Shown: piece after piece, positions 43,635-52,601 of the stretch
Position numbering within the stretch: the stretch's first letter is position 1
Layout: each line of letters opens with the position of its first letter
Assembly (NCBI GenBank): GCA_963519845.1
Contig: CAUQNX010000011.1
Coordinates: 1 to 64,000, forward strand
Direction: 5' to 3'
Source of the DNA: Moellerella sp963519845
GTDB lineage: Bacteria; Pseudomonadota; Gammaproteobacteria; Enterobacterales; Enterobacteriaceae
DNA: 64,000 nt
Made by a program: the position numbers and the translations under genes
The notes under the pieces: model-generated
The model's input: only the letters and a program-made list of their open reading frames with translations
What the model was told of the DNA's origin: nothing
Databases searched by the model: none

Positions 43635-45818
43635 TCAATTCCTTACTTTTAGATATAGGGTTGCCAGCGGTGGCAAGGTCAATGTCAGTGAATAAGGTTT
43701 ACCGTGGAAAGCACTTTCAATGGTTTCCGTTTCACCTAAATTCCCCACATTACTGCCGTTATAGAAAGCTGAATCACTATTGAGTATTTCTTGATAGAAG
43801 CCGCTCTTATTCACGCCAATTACATAATGATGATGAACAACGGGGGTAAAATTAGAGATCACAATGATCTCATTACCCAATTTATCGTAGCGGCTAAAAG
43901 CAAAAACTGAATTATCGACATCATCGACGGTCAGCCACTCGAAACCTTCGCGTTGATAATCACACTCATATAGTGGCGGCTCAGCGCGATAACAGTGGTT
44001 GAGATCACAAACAAGCTGTTGCACCCCTTTATGTGGGCTCTGCTCAGTTTCCAGCAAATGCCAGTCCAGACTATTGTCATGATCCCACTCGCGCCATTGG
44101 GCAAATTCACACCCCATAAAGAGTAATTTTTTCCCCGGATAGGCCCACATAAAACTGAGGTAAGCGCGTAATCCAGCAAATTTTTGCCAGTGATCGCCCG
44201 CCATTCGGCCAATCAGCGAACCTTTGCCGTGAACAAATTCATCGTGCGAAAGCGGTAATACAAAGTTTTCGTTATAGGTGTACAACATACTAAAAGTCAT
44301 CAAACTATGATGATATTTGCGGAAAATAGGATCTAGCTGCATATAGGTAAGAGTGTCATGCATCCACCCCATATCCCACTTATAATTAAAGCCTAAACCG
44401 CCAGCATCCGGTGGTAAGGTGACGCCGGGAAAATCCGTCGACTCTTCTGCCACCGTCATGGTTCCTGGGCTTTCGCTACCTAATAGCTGATTGGTGTAAC
44501 GAATAAATTGGATGGCCTCTAGATTTTCACGGCCACCATGGATATTAGGCACCCACTCGCCTTCGGGCCGACTGTAATCACGATAGATCATTGAGGCGAC
44601 CGCATCAAAACGAAAACCATCGATGGCAAAATGCTCTTGCCAATAGAGAAGATTACCCGCCAAATAATTACTCACTTCATGACGGCCATAATTATAAATC
44701 AGTGTATTCCAATCGAGTTGAAAGCCTTCACGCGGATCAGCATATTCATACAGTGCCGTACCATCAAAATGGCGTAAACCATAATCATCGGTTGGAAAAT
44801 GGCCAGGTACCCAATCGAGAATGATATTAATATCCGCTTGATGGGCGGCTTCAATAAAATCACGGAAATCCATCGGAGAGCCAAAGCGTTGGGTCGGTGA
44901 ATATAACCCTAATGGCTGATAACCCCATGAACCATCAAAAGGATGCTCATTAATCGGTAGTAATTCAATATGGGTGAATCCCATCTGTTTAACATAAGGA
45001 ATAAGTTGTTCCGCTAATTCACGATAACTTAACCAACTGTGATCGTCGGTATGGCGACGCCATGAGCCCAAATGGACTTCATAAATAGAGATAGGTTTGT
45101 CGCGCTGATTGGCATCACGCCGTTGTTGGCTGATCGCGGTGACGGGCGGTAATACATTGATAACAGAAGCTGTTTCGGGTCTTAATTGGGTTTCAAATGC
45201 ATAAGGATCGGCTTTTAGGCGACGCTCGCCATGATAATCAAGAATCGAAAATTTATAACGCTCGCCTTGTTTAGCATTAGGAACAAATAATTCCCAAGTG
45301 CCATTTTCCGAACGAAAACGCATTGGGCAGCGGCGATCATCCCATAAATTAAAATCGCCAACCACTGAGACACTGCGCGCATTTGGTGCCCAAACAGAAA
45401 ATGCAACGCCATCAATCCCCGCGATAGTCATAGGGTGTGCGCCCAAACACTGATAAGGGCGAGCGTGATTTCCCTCGGCTAATAACCAGATATCCATCTC
45501 TTGCAGTAACACATTGAATTGATAAGGATCGTCAACTATGCCTTGATATTCATCCCAGACAACATCTAAACCATATAAAAAACGCTGTTTACGTCTAGGG
45601 ATCACTCCCGAATAGAAACCCGCAGGGTCCTGACAGGTAAGTTTCCCCACATTTCGGCCAGATTTTTTATCAATCACGCTAACTTGGGTCGCATCAGGTA
45701 AAAAGACGCGAACCTCCAATCCTTTTGCTGTTTCATGCATTCCCAAAAGTGCAAAGGGGTCAGGCTCATACCCTGCAATGAGGCTTTCTATCGCTTTTTT
45801 TGTTACGGCTACAGACAT
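43635..45818 (-). CDS. glgB: 1,4-alpha-glucan branching enzyme
   Basis: The 727-residue GH13 enzyme introduces alpha-1,6 branches into glycogen. Two N-terminal beta domains (the second beginning VAFSVWAPNARSVSVVGDFN) precede the catalytic barrel with WVPGHFPTDDYGL, DGFRFDAVASM (nucleophile aspartate), TVAEESTDFPGV (acid glutamate) and LPLSHDEFVHGKGSL. The length is close to E. coli GlgB (728). It is the first gene of the operon, so the glg promoter lies in the 787 bases upstream. Confidence 0.97.
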   Translation of the reverse strand: MSVAVTKKAIESLIAGYEPDPFALLGMHETAKGLEVRVFLPDATQVSVIDKKSGRNVGKLTCQDPAGFYSGVIPRRKQRFLYGLDVVWDEYQGIVDDPYQFNVLLQEMDIWLLAEGNHARPYQCLGAHPMTIAGIDGVAFSVWAPNARSVSVVGDFNLWDDRRCPMRFRSENGTWELFVPNAKQGERYKFSILDYHGERRLKADPYAFETQLRPETASVINVLPPVTAISQQRRDANQRDKPISIYEVHLGSWRRHTDDHSWLSYRELAEQLIPYVKQMGFTHIELLPINEHPFDGSWGYQPLGLYSPTQRFGSPMDFRDFIEAAHQADINIILDWVPGHFPTDDYGLRHFDGTALYEYADPREGFQLDWNTLIYNYGRHEVSNYLAGNLLYWQEHFAIDGFRFDAVASMIYRDYSRPEGEWVPNIHGGRENLEAIQFIRYTNQLLGSESPGTMTVAEESTDFPGVTLPPDAGGLGFNYKWDMGWMHDTLTYMQLDPIFRKYHHSLMTFSMLYTYNENFVLPLSHDEFVHGKGSLIGRMAGDHWQKFAGLRAYLSFMWAYPGKKLLFMGCEFAQWREWDHDNSLDWHLLETEQSPHKGVQQLVCDLNHCYRAEPPLYECDYQREGFEWLTVDDVDNSVFAFSRYDKLGNEIIVISNFTPVVHHHYVIGVNKSGFYQEILNSDSAFYNGSNVGNLGETETIESAFHGKPYSLTLTLPPLATLYLKVRN

Positions 45819-46605
45819 CTGATTATCCTTTGTTCATAACTGCCAACAAGTAATTTCACTTATGCAATATCAGCATATGTCACCAAACTAAGACAAACAA
45901 TCGATATTAATTAACAATGAGATCTGGGTTGCTAGTTTTATTTTCTAAAGCGTCGAGAATAATTATTCTTTGTGATGTGACAAATCGCCAGATATTTCTG
46001 GTACTTAAAGAATAGAAAATCGGTATATCGGCACCTAGATAGTCTTGTCTAGGGTGGTTGCCTCACTGCCTTTGGTTAGCAGTCTGTTTCTTTACATCTA
46101 TCGACGAAAACGCTGTTTATTTAACCGGATAGAGAGTGCTGAGCCTGTATATCTCTGGTGGGAAAGTGTGGGATGAGTTTCTGATTGATGTAATACATAG
46201 TCACCTCACCTTGTTTTAACTGGTTTTAATTTGTTTTCTTATCTGTTTATTGCTTTAAAACAAAAAATAGATGCCATTAGGCTGACGAATAACCAATAGA
46301 AAGTATTCTTACGTTTAACCCTTTTAATACATTAACACACTTAATGTATTAAACACCTTTAACTCCAACGTATAGGCAATTTTCAAAGTGCAATAGCAGA
46401 ATTATCTTAGATTTAGCTTAAGATCAAAGTAATCACACTTTAAGTTAAAAGACCGCTTAATTTTATTTAAAGCTTAAATTTATCGAATTAGTCACTTATG
46501 AGAGTCACTTAATGAGGTTACAATAGAGACATGATGTTGCGGAAAAATGTAAAAGATCTTACTGATGATAATCTGCACTTAACTTAATTCGACAAAAGAA
46601 AAATA
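45819..46605. other. 787-base divergent region between glgB and the pentapeptide gene
   Basis: It should hold the glg operon promoter. No tRNA or coding sequence was found. The only strong signal is a 13-base inverted repeat (46323-46353, listed). A sequence TGTGATGTGACA near 45975 resembles half of a CRP site but lacks the second half-site. Confidence 0.45.
46323..46353. repeat. Perfect 13-base inverted repeat, probable operator
   Basis: TTTAATACATTAA (46323-46335) and its exact complement (46341-46353) are separated by CACAC. The centre-to-centre distance of the arms is 18 bases. Because of the A/T-rich arms and lack of a T run it looks like a protein-binding site rather than a terminator. 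It lies about 250 bases before the pentapeptide gene. The regulator is unknown. Confidence 0.5.
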
Positions 46606-47202
46606 ATGGAAATTCAAGATAATCAAGAATATGTAGAAAAATCATTTAATAAACAAGAGCTCAATTCTTTATCCTTTCAGGGATTGGTATTTGAACAGTG
46701 TGATTTTATTAATTGCAATTTTTCATCAACTATTTTTAATAACTGCAAGTTTATCGATTGTTTATTTAATAACTGTAATTTGAGTTTGATTAAGCTGGTT
46801 AACTGTCGACTTTCCGATGTTGAATTTATTGAATGTAAAATGGTAGGAATCGATTGGACCAAAGCTCATTGGCCAACATTTAATTTAGATCCTGGGCTGG
46901 TTTTTCGTAAGAGTATACTAACGGATTCGAGCTTTTTTGGCTTAAAACTCCATGAATTGAAATTTGAAGAGTGTAAATTGCATGAAATCGACTTTCGAGA
47001 GGCAGATCTGCAAGATTCATCTATGGTGTACTCTGATTTAACTGGCAGTTTATTTATGCATACCAATCTGACCCAAGTAGATTTTACTGAGTCCTCTCAT
47101 TTTAATATCGATATTCATAATAATAATCTTAGCCAAGCCAAGTTTAGTCGCTATGAAGCCCTCAGCTTATTAGAGAGCTTAGGTATTGAATTGGTGGATT
47201 GA
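46606..47202 (+). CDS. Pentapeptide-repeat protein, McbG/Qnr-like
   Basis: The 198-residue protein is made of pentapeptide repeats with central F or L every five residues (FEQCDFINCNFSSTIF, then FNNCKFIDCLF, LKFEECKLHEIDFREADL), which fold into a right-handed quadrilateral helix that mimics DNA. A break near residues 80-92 (IDWTKAHWPTFNLDPG) and the C-terminal 'ALSLLESLGIELVD' follow McbG, the immunity protein against the gyrase poison microcin B17, and resemble the Qnr family. It may protect gyrase. No microcin genes are near. The ribosome site is weak. The assignment to McbG is by eye. Confidence 0.75.
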   Translation: MEIQDNQEYVEKSFNKQELNSLSFQGLVFEQCDFINCNFSSTIFNNCKFIDCLFNNCNLSLIKLVNCRLSDVEFIECKMVGIDWTKAHWPTFNLDPGLVFRKSILTDSSFFGLKLHELKFEECKLHEIDFREADLQDSSMVYSDLTGSLFMHTNLTQVDFTESSHFNIDIHNNNLSQAKFSRYEALSLLESLGIELVD

Positions 47203-47244
47203 ATTTGAATATTTTTACTACATAGGGACTTTATAAAAGAGGGC

Positions 47245-47547
47245 TTATTTTACCCTCTCTTTTGCAGAATCATAAACGTCATTACGATTTCGTTTCCCTA
47301 CAGCAACAACCACTATAATTATTTCACTATCAATAACTTCATAAACTAAGCGATAACCTGATGCTCTTAACTTAATTTTATAGCAATTATCCATTCCTCT
47401 CAATTTCGCTGATGGAATATGCGGTGCTTACTTTAACTTTTCTAATTTTTTAGCAAATAGTGATTTAATAGAATGACCTAACTTATACCACTCTTTTGCC
47501 GCTTCGTCTCGAAACCTAACACAAAATAATCTTTCTTTTGGTGTCAT
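47245..47547 (-). pseudogene. stbE: StbE/RelE-type toxin gene broken by an in-frame stop
   Basis: Reading from the ATG at 47547, the frame runs 39 codons (MTPKERLFCVRFRDEAAK...), meets a TAA at 47430-47428 and then continues in the same frame to a TAA at 47247-47245. The downstream part (PHIPSAKLRGMDNCYKIK, then YRLVYEVIDSEIIIVVVAVGKR) is the normal C-terminal half of a RelE-superfamily mRNA interferase. One base change (CAA to TAA) would explain the break. The start overlaps the antitoxin stop (ATGA). The toxin is probably inactive. Confidence 0.8.
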
Positions 47548-47795
47548 AAATATTCCACCAAATCAATATCAATTAATGGCTGGTTTCTTCTCTCCTCTAC
47601 TACTTTGGCGAGTATTTGGTCATCGAGTTGATCTAATAAATCTTCGTAAATATTAGCTGGAATACAATAAAAAACAGGCTTATTTCTATTCAGAATTGCA
47701 ACTGGATATCCTTCGCCAGAACTAACTGTTGCCATAGGATTCTTTTTTAGTTCACTAACACTTGCAGTAATATCACTTAAAATAATTTTTGGCAT
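47544..47795 (-). CDS. stbD: StbD/RelB-type antitoxin
   Basis: The 83-residue protein starts MPKIILSDITASVSELKKNP, with the ATVSSGEGYPVAILNRNKPVFYCIP motif (given in part) typical of the RelB/Phd-StbD family. The N-terminal part binds DNA and the C-terminal helix would neutralise the toxin. GGAGG lies five bases before the ATG at 47795. Its toxin partner, immediately downstream, is interrupted by a stop codon, so the antitoxin now has no intact local target. It may still act as a DNA-binding protein or protect against related toxins. Confidence 0.85.
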   Translation of the reverse strand: MPKIILSDITASVSELKKNPMATVSSGEGYPVAILNRNKPVFYCIPANIYEDLLDQLDDQILAKVVEERRNQPLIDIDLVEYL

Positions 47796-47883
47796 ATACG
47801 CCTCCAATAAGACCGGTTAACAAGTCTTAAAGTACTTATTACCTTCAAGTATTTTCATTCAGATTAATATAATTATATTCCAC

Positions 47884-48573
47884 TTAAATTATAATCGTTT
47901 TTACTTTTTTGATTAATGCTGTTGATAAGCCGAGCATTTCAGCCTCAGGAATAAATCCCATTGTTACTGCGGCTGCAATTAATTTGCCTTGACGGTTGAA
48001 TACCGGACATGAAATCGATTGTGCGCCGGGGATACCATCAACAGGATCATGGCGGGTGGCGTAACCTTGCTGACGAATAATTTCTAATTCGCTTTCTTCA
48101 ATACCCGAATTAATATCTAAATCACCGAAGGCGGCAAAAACAAATCCGGCTGCGCTCAAATTAGTCGGTACTGAGCTATTGGGTAAAAAATCGATATCTA
48201 CATTTTTAAAGCTACGATTGTAGAGAGAAAGCACCAGCTCTTTGCCAAGATTCACCACTACCCCCGTTGAGTAATTTTGCTCATCTCGAAATTCAATCAA
48301 ACTCTTATTAATTGCATCAATAAATGAATGCTCAGGCGTGATCACACTGGCTAATAAAAGCAGATTGCTACCTAAGCAGTAGCGACTAGTTTGTGTCTCT
48401 TGATAGAGCATTTGTGTCCGACATAAAGAGACTAAATATTTATGCAGTCGACTTTTTGAGATTTCACATGCTTTCGATATATCCGCCGCACGAGCTACAC
48501 CGCCACTCTTAGCGATAAAATTAAGAATCGAAATTGCGATATCAACTGAATTAACGCCTTGTAGTGTCGACAT
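47884..48573 (-). CDS. IclR-family regulator
   Basis: The 229-residue protein has an N-terminal winged helix (VNSVDIAISILNFIAKSGGVARAADISKAC..., residues 6-55) and a C-terminal effector domain with the family ending VFNRQGKLIAAAVTMG. It is transcribed away from the molybdoenzyme operon (48815 onward) with a shared 241-base promoter region, so it is probably the local regulator. The start at 48573 has AGAGG seven bases upstream. The effector is unknown. Confidence 0.85.
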   Translation of the reverse strand: MSTLQGVNSVDIAISILNFIAKSGGVARAADISKACEISKSRLHKYLVSLCRTQMLYQETQTSRYCLGSNLLLLASVITPEHSFIDAINKSLIEFRDEQNYSTGVVVNLGKELVLSLYNRSFKNVDIDFLPNSSVPTNLSAAGFVFAAFGDLDINSGIEESELEIIRQQGYATRHDPVDGIPGAQSISCPVFNRQGKLIAAAVTMGFIPEAEMLGLSTALIKKVKTIII

Positions 48574-48814
48574 TGAAATACCTCTCAAAAATAAGTTTGA
48601 GAGTCTAACACGCCTCGTTAAACCCCGCCAATCAATGTAAAAAAACGGTTAAGCATAAACCACTATAAATATAAGGTTAATTGTCAGTTAATTCTAAACC
48701 CCCCTTAATGTTGCGCTCAATTGATCTAACGCAGGTTAACTAATGGTGATCATGGTTTATATATAGTGAACAATAAAAATAATATTTCACTTTTAGCAAT
48801 GTAAAGGATCAAAA

Positions 48815-51145
48815 ATGGCCGATTTAAATCAATTCAGAATGAAGCGGCGAACTCTTCTTAAGGGATTAGGTGTGATTGGGCTGGCAAGCCTAGCACCCTG
48901 CTCTTATTCAATCGCCAACAATAACCAACCTTTACCTAAAGTTAGGTTAAAACTCTCCGACTATAAAACCTTCCGTTCAACCTGTGCGATGGAGTGTTTA
49001 CACTGTAATCTGACCGCATATACCCACCAGGGAAAATTAATAAAAATAGAAGCCACAGAAGGCTTTAACGTTAAATGTTGTCTACGGGGCATGAGCCGTA
49101 CTAAATGGGTTTATCATAAACAGCGACTCACCACCCCGCTTTTGCGCGTAGGGGAAAAAGGATTGGCGAAATTCAAACCTATTAGCTGGGATGAAGCGCT
49201 CGATCTGATTGAAAAAAATATCCGTGAGACTATTAGCCAGTATGGTAATGAGGGATTATTTATCTCAACTCATGCCGGTAATATGGACTCAATAAAGAAT
49301 GATATGGGGAAAGCTTTCTTTGATTATTTAGGCGGCTCAACCAAGCAAGCCGGTTCCCTCTGTTGTTCAGCTGTCACTGCCGCAATGATCCCTATGCTCG
49401 GCTTACGCTATGCAGACACCCGTGATACGGTGGCGGATAGTCGTTATATTCTGTGCTGGGGAAATAACCCAGCGGTTACTATGCAGGCCTATTTTAAAAA
49501 CTATAATAAAGCGCGACGCAATGGCGCCAGATTAGTGGTAATCGACCCGAGATTTAATGAAACTGCCGCTAAAGCCGATGAGTGGATCCCCATTATTCCC
49601 GGTACAGATACTGCATTGGCCTTAGGGATGATTAAAATCATTATTGAGGAAGATCGTATCGATGAGGCATTTCTACGTGCTCATACTGGTGCTGTCTATC
49701 TGATTGATCAACAAGAACAACAGCTACGAGAATCAAATGATGATGTCGATAGCTATTTGGTTTATGACACTCTCAGCGGTAAGTTAGTTCGTCATGATAG
49801 TGAGGGCATTAAACCCGCGCTTTTCCAATCTGAACTTCCTGTTGATTTGAACTATACCACTGTGTTTGAAAATATTTATCGTCAAGCTAAACCGTGGGAT
49901 CTGGCCGCCGTCAGTGCTGAAACCGATATTCCGCAAGAAACCATAGTGCGTCTGGCTCGCGATTATTCTGATCTCACTCCTTCAATGATTGTGCAAAATA
50001 TGTCAGGCGCTCAGCGAACCGAACATGGGACTTATGTTGCCGCCAGTCAATTCTATCTAGCGCTATTAACGGGCAATATCGGTAAACGTGGCGCAGGTAT
50101 CTGTGATGCCGGTGGTGCCCGTCAAATGGCGAAATTTAATCCTATTATTCCGCCAGCGCCCAATGCGAAGAAAATCCCCCCCATCCCAGTGTCGAAAGTC
50201 GGTGAGTGTATTATGACCGATAGTCCCCACCCGATTAATTTTTGGTGGATCATGACGATGGGCGTGATGACTCAACTACCCAATACCAATATGGTGCGTA
50301 ATGCGCTGAAAAAAGTCCCTTTTGTGGTGGTTGCCGATAACTTAATGAGCTCAACGGCTCTTTATGCTGATTTGGTTTTGCCTGTCACCACCATCTTTGA
50401 AGATACCAGCCTAATGGCGGGAGTTCGCAGCCAATATGTACAATTGATGGAAAAAGCGGTCGAGCCAGTCGGCGAAGCCAAGCCTGATTATTGGATTTTT
50501 GCCCGTTTAGCGGAGCGTTTCGGTTTTGGTGAAGTTTTCAATCAACCTATTGAACACTATATCGATACTTGCCTCGCTGGCTCTGGGATCACTCGTCAAA
50601 TGTTAGAAAAAGGGCCTGTTCGCCCTGTTGAAGGTGATTGGATACCCTTTAAAGATGGCCAATTTAGAACCTCAACCAAAAAAGCCCACTTTTTTATTGA
50701 GGAGTGGCAAAAGAAAAATTTCTCTCCCGTTGTCTCCTATTATCAAGTAAAAGAATCGATTAAAGGTTCACCGGAACTGGCTACCAAATATCCCTTGATG
50801 GCAGTACAACGCAAGTTGGCTCGTAGTGTGCACTCCAGCCACGGTATGAATGAGTGGATTTTAGAAGTGCAACGCAATCAGCCCAATGTGTTAATTCATC
50901 CTGAAGATGCCGTTACTCGCGGTATTAAAGATGGTGAATGGGCGACGGTCTTTAATGATCGTGGTGAGCACCGTGCGATCGCTGTCGTCACCACCCATAT
51001 TAAACAAGGTGTCGTATCGCTAGATAATGGTTGGTGGGAACAACAAGGAGGCAGTAGCAGCCATGTGACTAATGATCAGGTTGAACATCTGGGCACAGGT
51101 CACTGCTGTAACAGTACATTAGTCAATGTAAGAAGAGAGGTATAA
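48815..51145 (+). CDS. DMSO-reductase-family molybdopterin oxidoreductase, catalytic subunit (exported)
   Basis: The 776-residue protein starts with a twin-arginine signal (RRTLLKGLGVIGLASLA), so it is exported folded to the periplasm. A [4Fe-4S] site is formed by C57, C61, C64 and C88/C89. The molybdenum ligand probably lies in SLCCSAVT (181-188; Cys183, Cys184 or Ser185). Further bis-MGD-binding segments are CWGNNPAVT and LVVIDPRFNETAAKADEWIPIIPGTD. It is followed by an iron-sulphur and a membrane subunit, giving a DmsABC-like complex that passes quinol electrons to a terminal acceptor. The acceptor is not clear; DMSO, TMAO, selenate or a sulphur compound are possible. Confidence 0.85.
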   Translation: MADLNQFRMKRRTLLKGLGVIGLASLAPCSYSIANNNQPLPKVRLKLSDYKTFRSTCAMECLHCNLTAYTHQGKLIKIEATEGFNVKCCLRGMSRTKWVYHKQRLTTPLLRVGEKGLAKFKPISWDEALDLIEKNIRETISQYGNEGLFISTHAGNMDSIKNDMGKAFFDYLGGSTKQAGSLCCSAVTAAMIPMLGLRYADTRDTVADSRYILCWGNNPAVTMQAYFKNYNKARRNGARLVVIDPRFNETAAKADEWIPIIPGTDTALALGMIKIIIEEDRIDEAFLRAHTGAVYLIDQQEQQLRESNDDVDSYLVYDTLSGKLVRHDSEGIKPALFQSELPVDLNYTTVFENIYRQAKPWDLAAVSAETDIPQETIVRLARDYSDLTPSMIVQNMSGAQRTEHGTYVAASQFYLALLTGNIGKRGAGICDAGGARQMAKFNPIIPPAPNAKKIPPIPVSKVGECIMTDSPHPINFWWIMTMGVMTQLPNTNMVRNALKKVPFVVVADNLMSSTALYADLVLPVTTIFEDTSLMAGVRSQYVQLMEKAVEPVGEAKPDYWIFARLAERFGFGEVFNQPIEHYIDTCLAGSGITRQMLEKGPVRPVEGDWIPFKDGQFRTSTKKAHFFIEEWQKKNFSPVVSYYQVKESIKGSPELATKYPLMAVQRKLARSVHSSHGMNEWILEVQRNQPNVLIHPEDAVTRGIKDGEWATVFNDRGEHRAIAVVTTHIKQGVVSLDNGWWEQQGGSSSHVTNDQVEHLGTGHCCNSTLVNVRREV

Positions 51146-51148
51146 GCC

Positions 51149-51697
51149 ATGGTCAAGCAATATGGTTTTTTGATCAATACAAAAGATTGTTATGGTTGCC
51201 GTACTTGTTCCATGGCATGTAAATCTGAAAATGTCACCCCTCCGGGCGTACTTTGGCGTCGCGTGCGTGAATTTAATGGCGATATGCCCAATACGCAGGC
51301 CTTTATTACTATGTCCTGCAACCATTGTGATGATCCACAATGTATGAAGGTGTGCCCTGCGGATACCTATAGTAAGCGTGCGGACGGTATCGTTATTCAA
51401 GATCATGAAAAATGTATCGGCTGTCAAATGTGTATTATGGCCTGCCCTTATCATGCCCCTGTGTACGATCCCGCCGAAGGCAAAACCAGCAAATGTAATC
51501 TCTGCGCTGACCGCTTAGATGAAGGATTGAATCCTCGTTGTGTTGAATCTTGTCCGACTGGGGCGATTCAATTTGGTGAGATTTCTGAGCTCAGAAAACA
51601 GCATACAACCAATTGGAAACTGCTTGAGAGCCAATATAAGATGCCAGATCATCGAATTAGCGGCCCGAATATTGTGATAATTGGAATGGAGGATTAA
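51149..51697 (+). CDS. DmsB-like four-cluster ferredoxin subunit
   Basis: The 182-residue protein has 16 cysteines in four groups: DCYGCRTCSMACK, CNHCDDPQCMKVCP, CIGCQMCIMACP and CNLCADRL...CVESCP. That is enough for four [4Fe-4S] clusters, as in DmsB, PhsB and NrfC-type proteins. It lies three bases after the catalytic subunit and two bases before the membrane subunit. It has no signal and would be carried across the membrane with the TAT-exported partner. Confidence 0.9.
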   Translation: MVKQYGFLINTKDCYGCRTCSMACKSENVTPPGVLWRRVREFNGDMPNTQAFITMSCNHCDDPQCMKVCPADTYSKRADGIVIQDHEKCIGCQMCIMACPYHAPVYDPAEGKTSKCNLCADRLDEGLNPRCVESCPTGAIQFGEISELRKQHTTNWKLLESQYKMPDHRISGPNIVIIGMED

Positions 51698-51699
51698 TT

Positions 51700-52518
51700 A
51701 TGAGCTTCGAAGATTATCAATTACCTCTGGTCTTATTTACCGTAATGAGCCAATGGGGCGTCGGTGCTGTGCTCGCCTTAACGCTTTATCAGGGCGTGAC
51801 AGCAAAATCAGCCAACGCTTTTCAAGGCAAATCATTGCGCTATCTGGTGGCTGCAATTTGGTTGATTGAAGTAGTAGGTTCATCTATGTCAATGGGGCAC
51901 CTAGGCACGCCCTTTGCTGCCTATCGTTCTGTACTGGGCATAGCCCACTCATGGTTAAGCCGCGAAGCCATTGTTTTTGTGATGCTTAATGGATTGATCT
52001 CACTGTGGGCACTCTCTAACTGGCTTCAACCTCGAGCATCCGCGCGAAATTTATGGTTGGGTATTCTCTGTTCAGCTTTTGGTCTTCCGGCCATTTTAGT
52101 CACAGCGCAGGTCTACTATCAGATGCTGGCTCACCCGTTGTGGCATACCCCAGCAACGCAATTTAGTTTTATTGGTAGTGCTCTGATATTAGGTTTTGCA
52201 TCCCTACTCTTGATTATCAATGGAATGAAAAAACCGCTCCCTTATTCACTAGGAGTTGGGCTCTTTATTAGTTTACTGTGCGTTCTGATCTCATTGATTA
52301 TCCGCTTCCAAATACCCGGCGCACTTAGCAGCAGCTATTTACTCTGGTGGCAAATTGCCATGAGTTTAATCTTACCCGCCATAGTATTAGGCCGCAGTAA
52401 GAGTATCCATTATTCCTTGCCCATCGCCCTATTAATGATCCTATTGATTTTCAGTGGTGAATTAGCGGGCCGCATGTTGTTCTACGGCAATGTGATGATG
52501 GGGGCACCTTGGTTCTAA
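51700..52518 (+). CDS. DmsC-like membrane anchor and quinol oxidase subunit
   Basis: The 272-residue protein has about eight membrane helices and the DmsC pattern, starting LPLVLFTVMSQWGVGAVLALTLYQG and continuing with SMSMGHLGTPFAAYRSVLGIAHSWLSREA; the latter is a hallmark of DmsC. It anchors the complex and oxidises menaquinol. GGAGG sits seven bases before its ATG, in the end of the ferredoxin gene. The operon ends here; a terminator shared with pntB follows. Confidence 0.88.
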   Translation: MSFEDYQLPLVLFTVMSQWGVGAVLALTLYQGVTAKSANAFQGKSLRYLVAAIWLIEVVGSSMSMGHLGTPFAAYRSVLGIAHSWLSREAIVFVMLNGLISLWALSNWLQPRASARNLWLGILCSAFGLPAILVTAQVYYQMLAHPLWHTPATQFSFIGSALILGFASLLLIINGMKKPLPYSLGVGLFISLLCVLISLIIRFQIPGALSSSYLLWWQIAMSLILPAIVLGRSKSIHYSLPIALLMILLIFSGELAGRMLFYGNVMMGAPWF

Positions 52519-52541
52519 GTTTGACGAAAACAAGTTAAAAA

Positions 52542-52576
52542 AAGGCCCCATAGCTGAATTCAGTCAATGGGGCCTT
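52542..52576. terminator. Terminator between the dms-like operon and pntB
   Basis: Ten-base perfect arms, AAGGCCCCAT (52542-52551) and ATGGGGCCTT (52567-52576), enclose a 15-base loop. On the minus strand the stem is followed by TTTTTTT, so it is mainly the pntAB terminator. It can also stop the rightward operon that ends 23 bases earlier. Confidence 0.88.
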
Positions 52577-52601
52577 GATGTATTGATCAATAATAGACTA
52601 A

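Noticed and set aside
45975..45990. Possible CRP site upstream of glgB (TGTGATGTGACA)
   Set aside because: Only one half-site; the partner TCACA at six-base spacing is missing.
48720..48735. Possible FNR box before the dms-like operon (TTGATCTAA...)
   Set aside because: Only the first half matches; the second half agrees at two of five positions.
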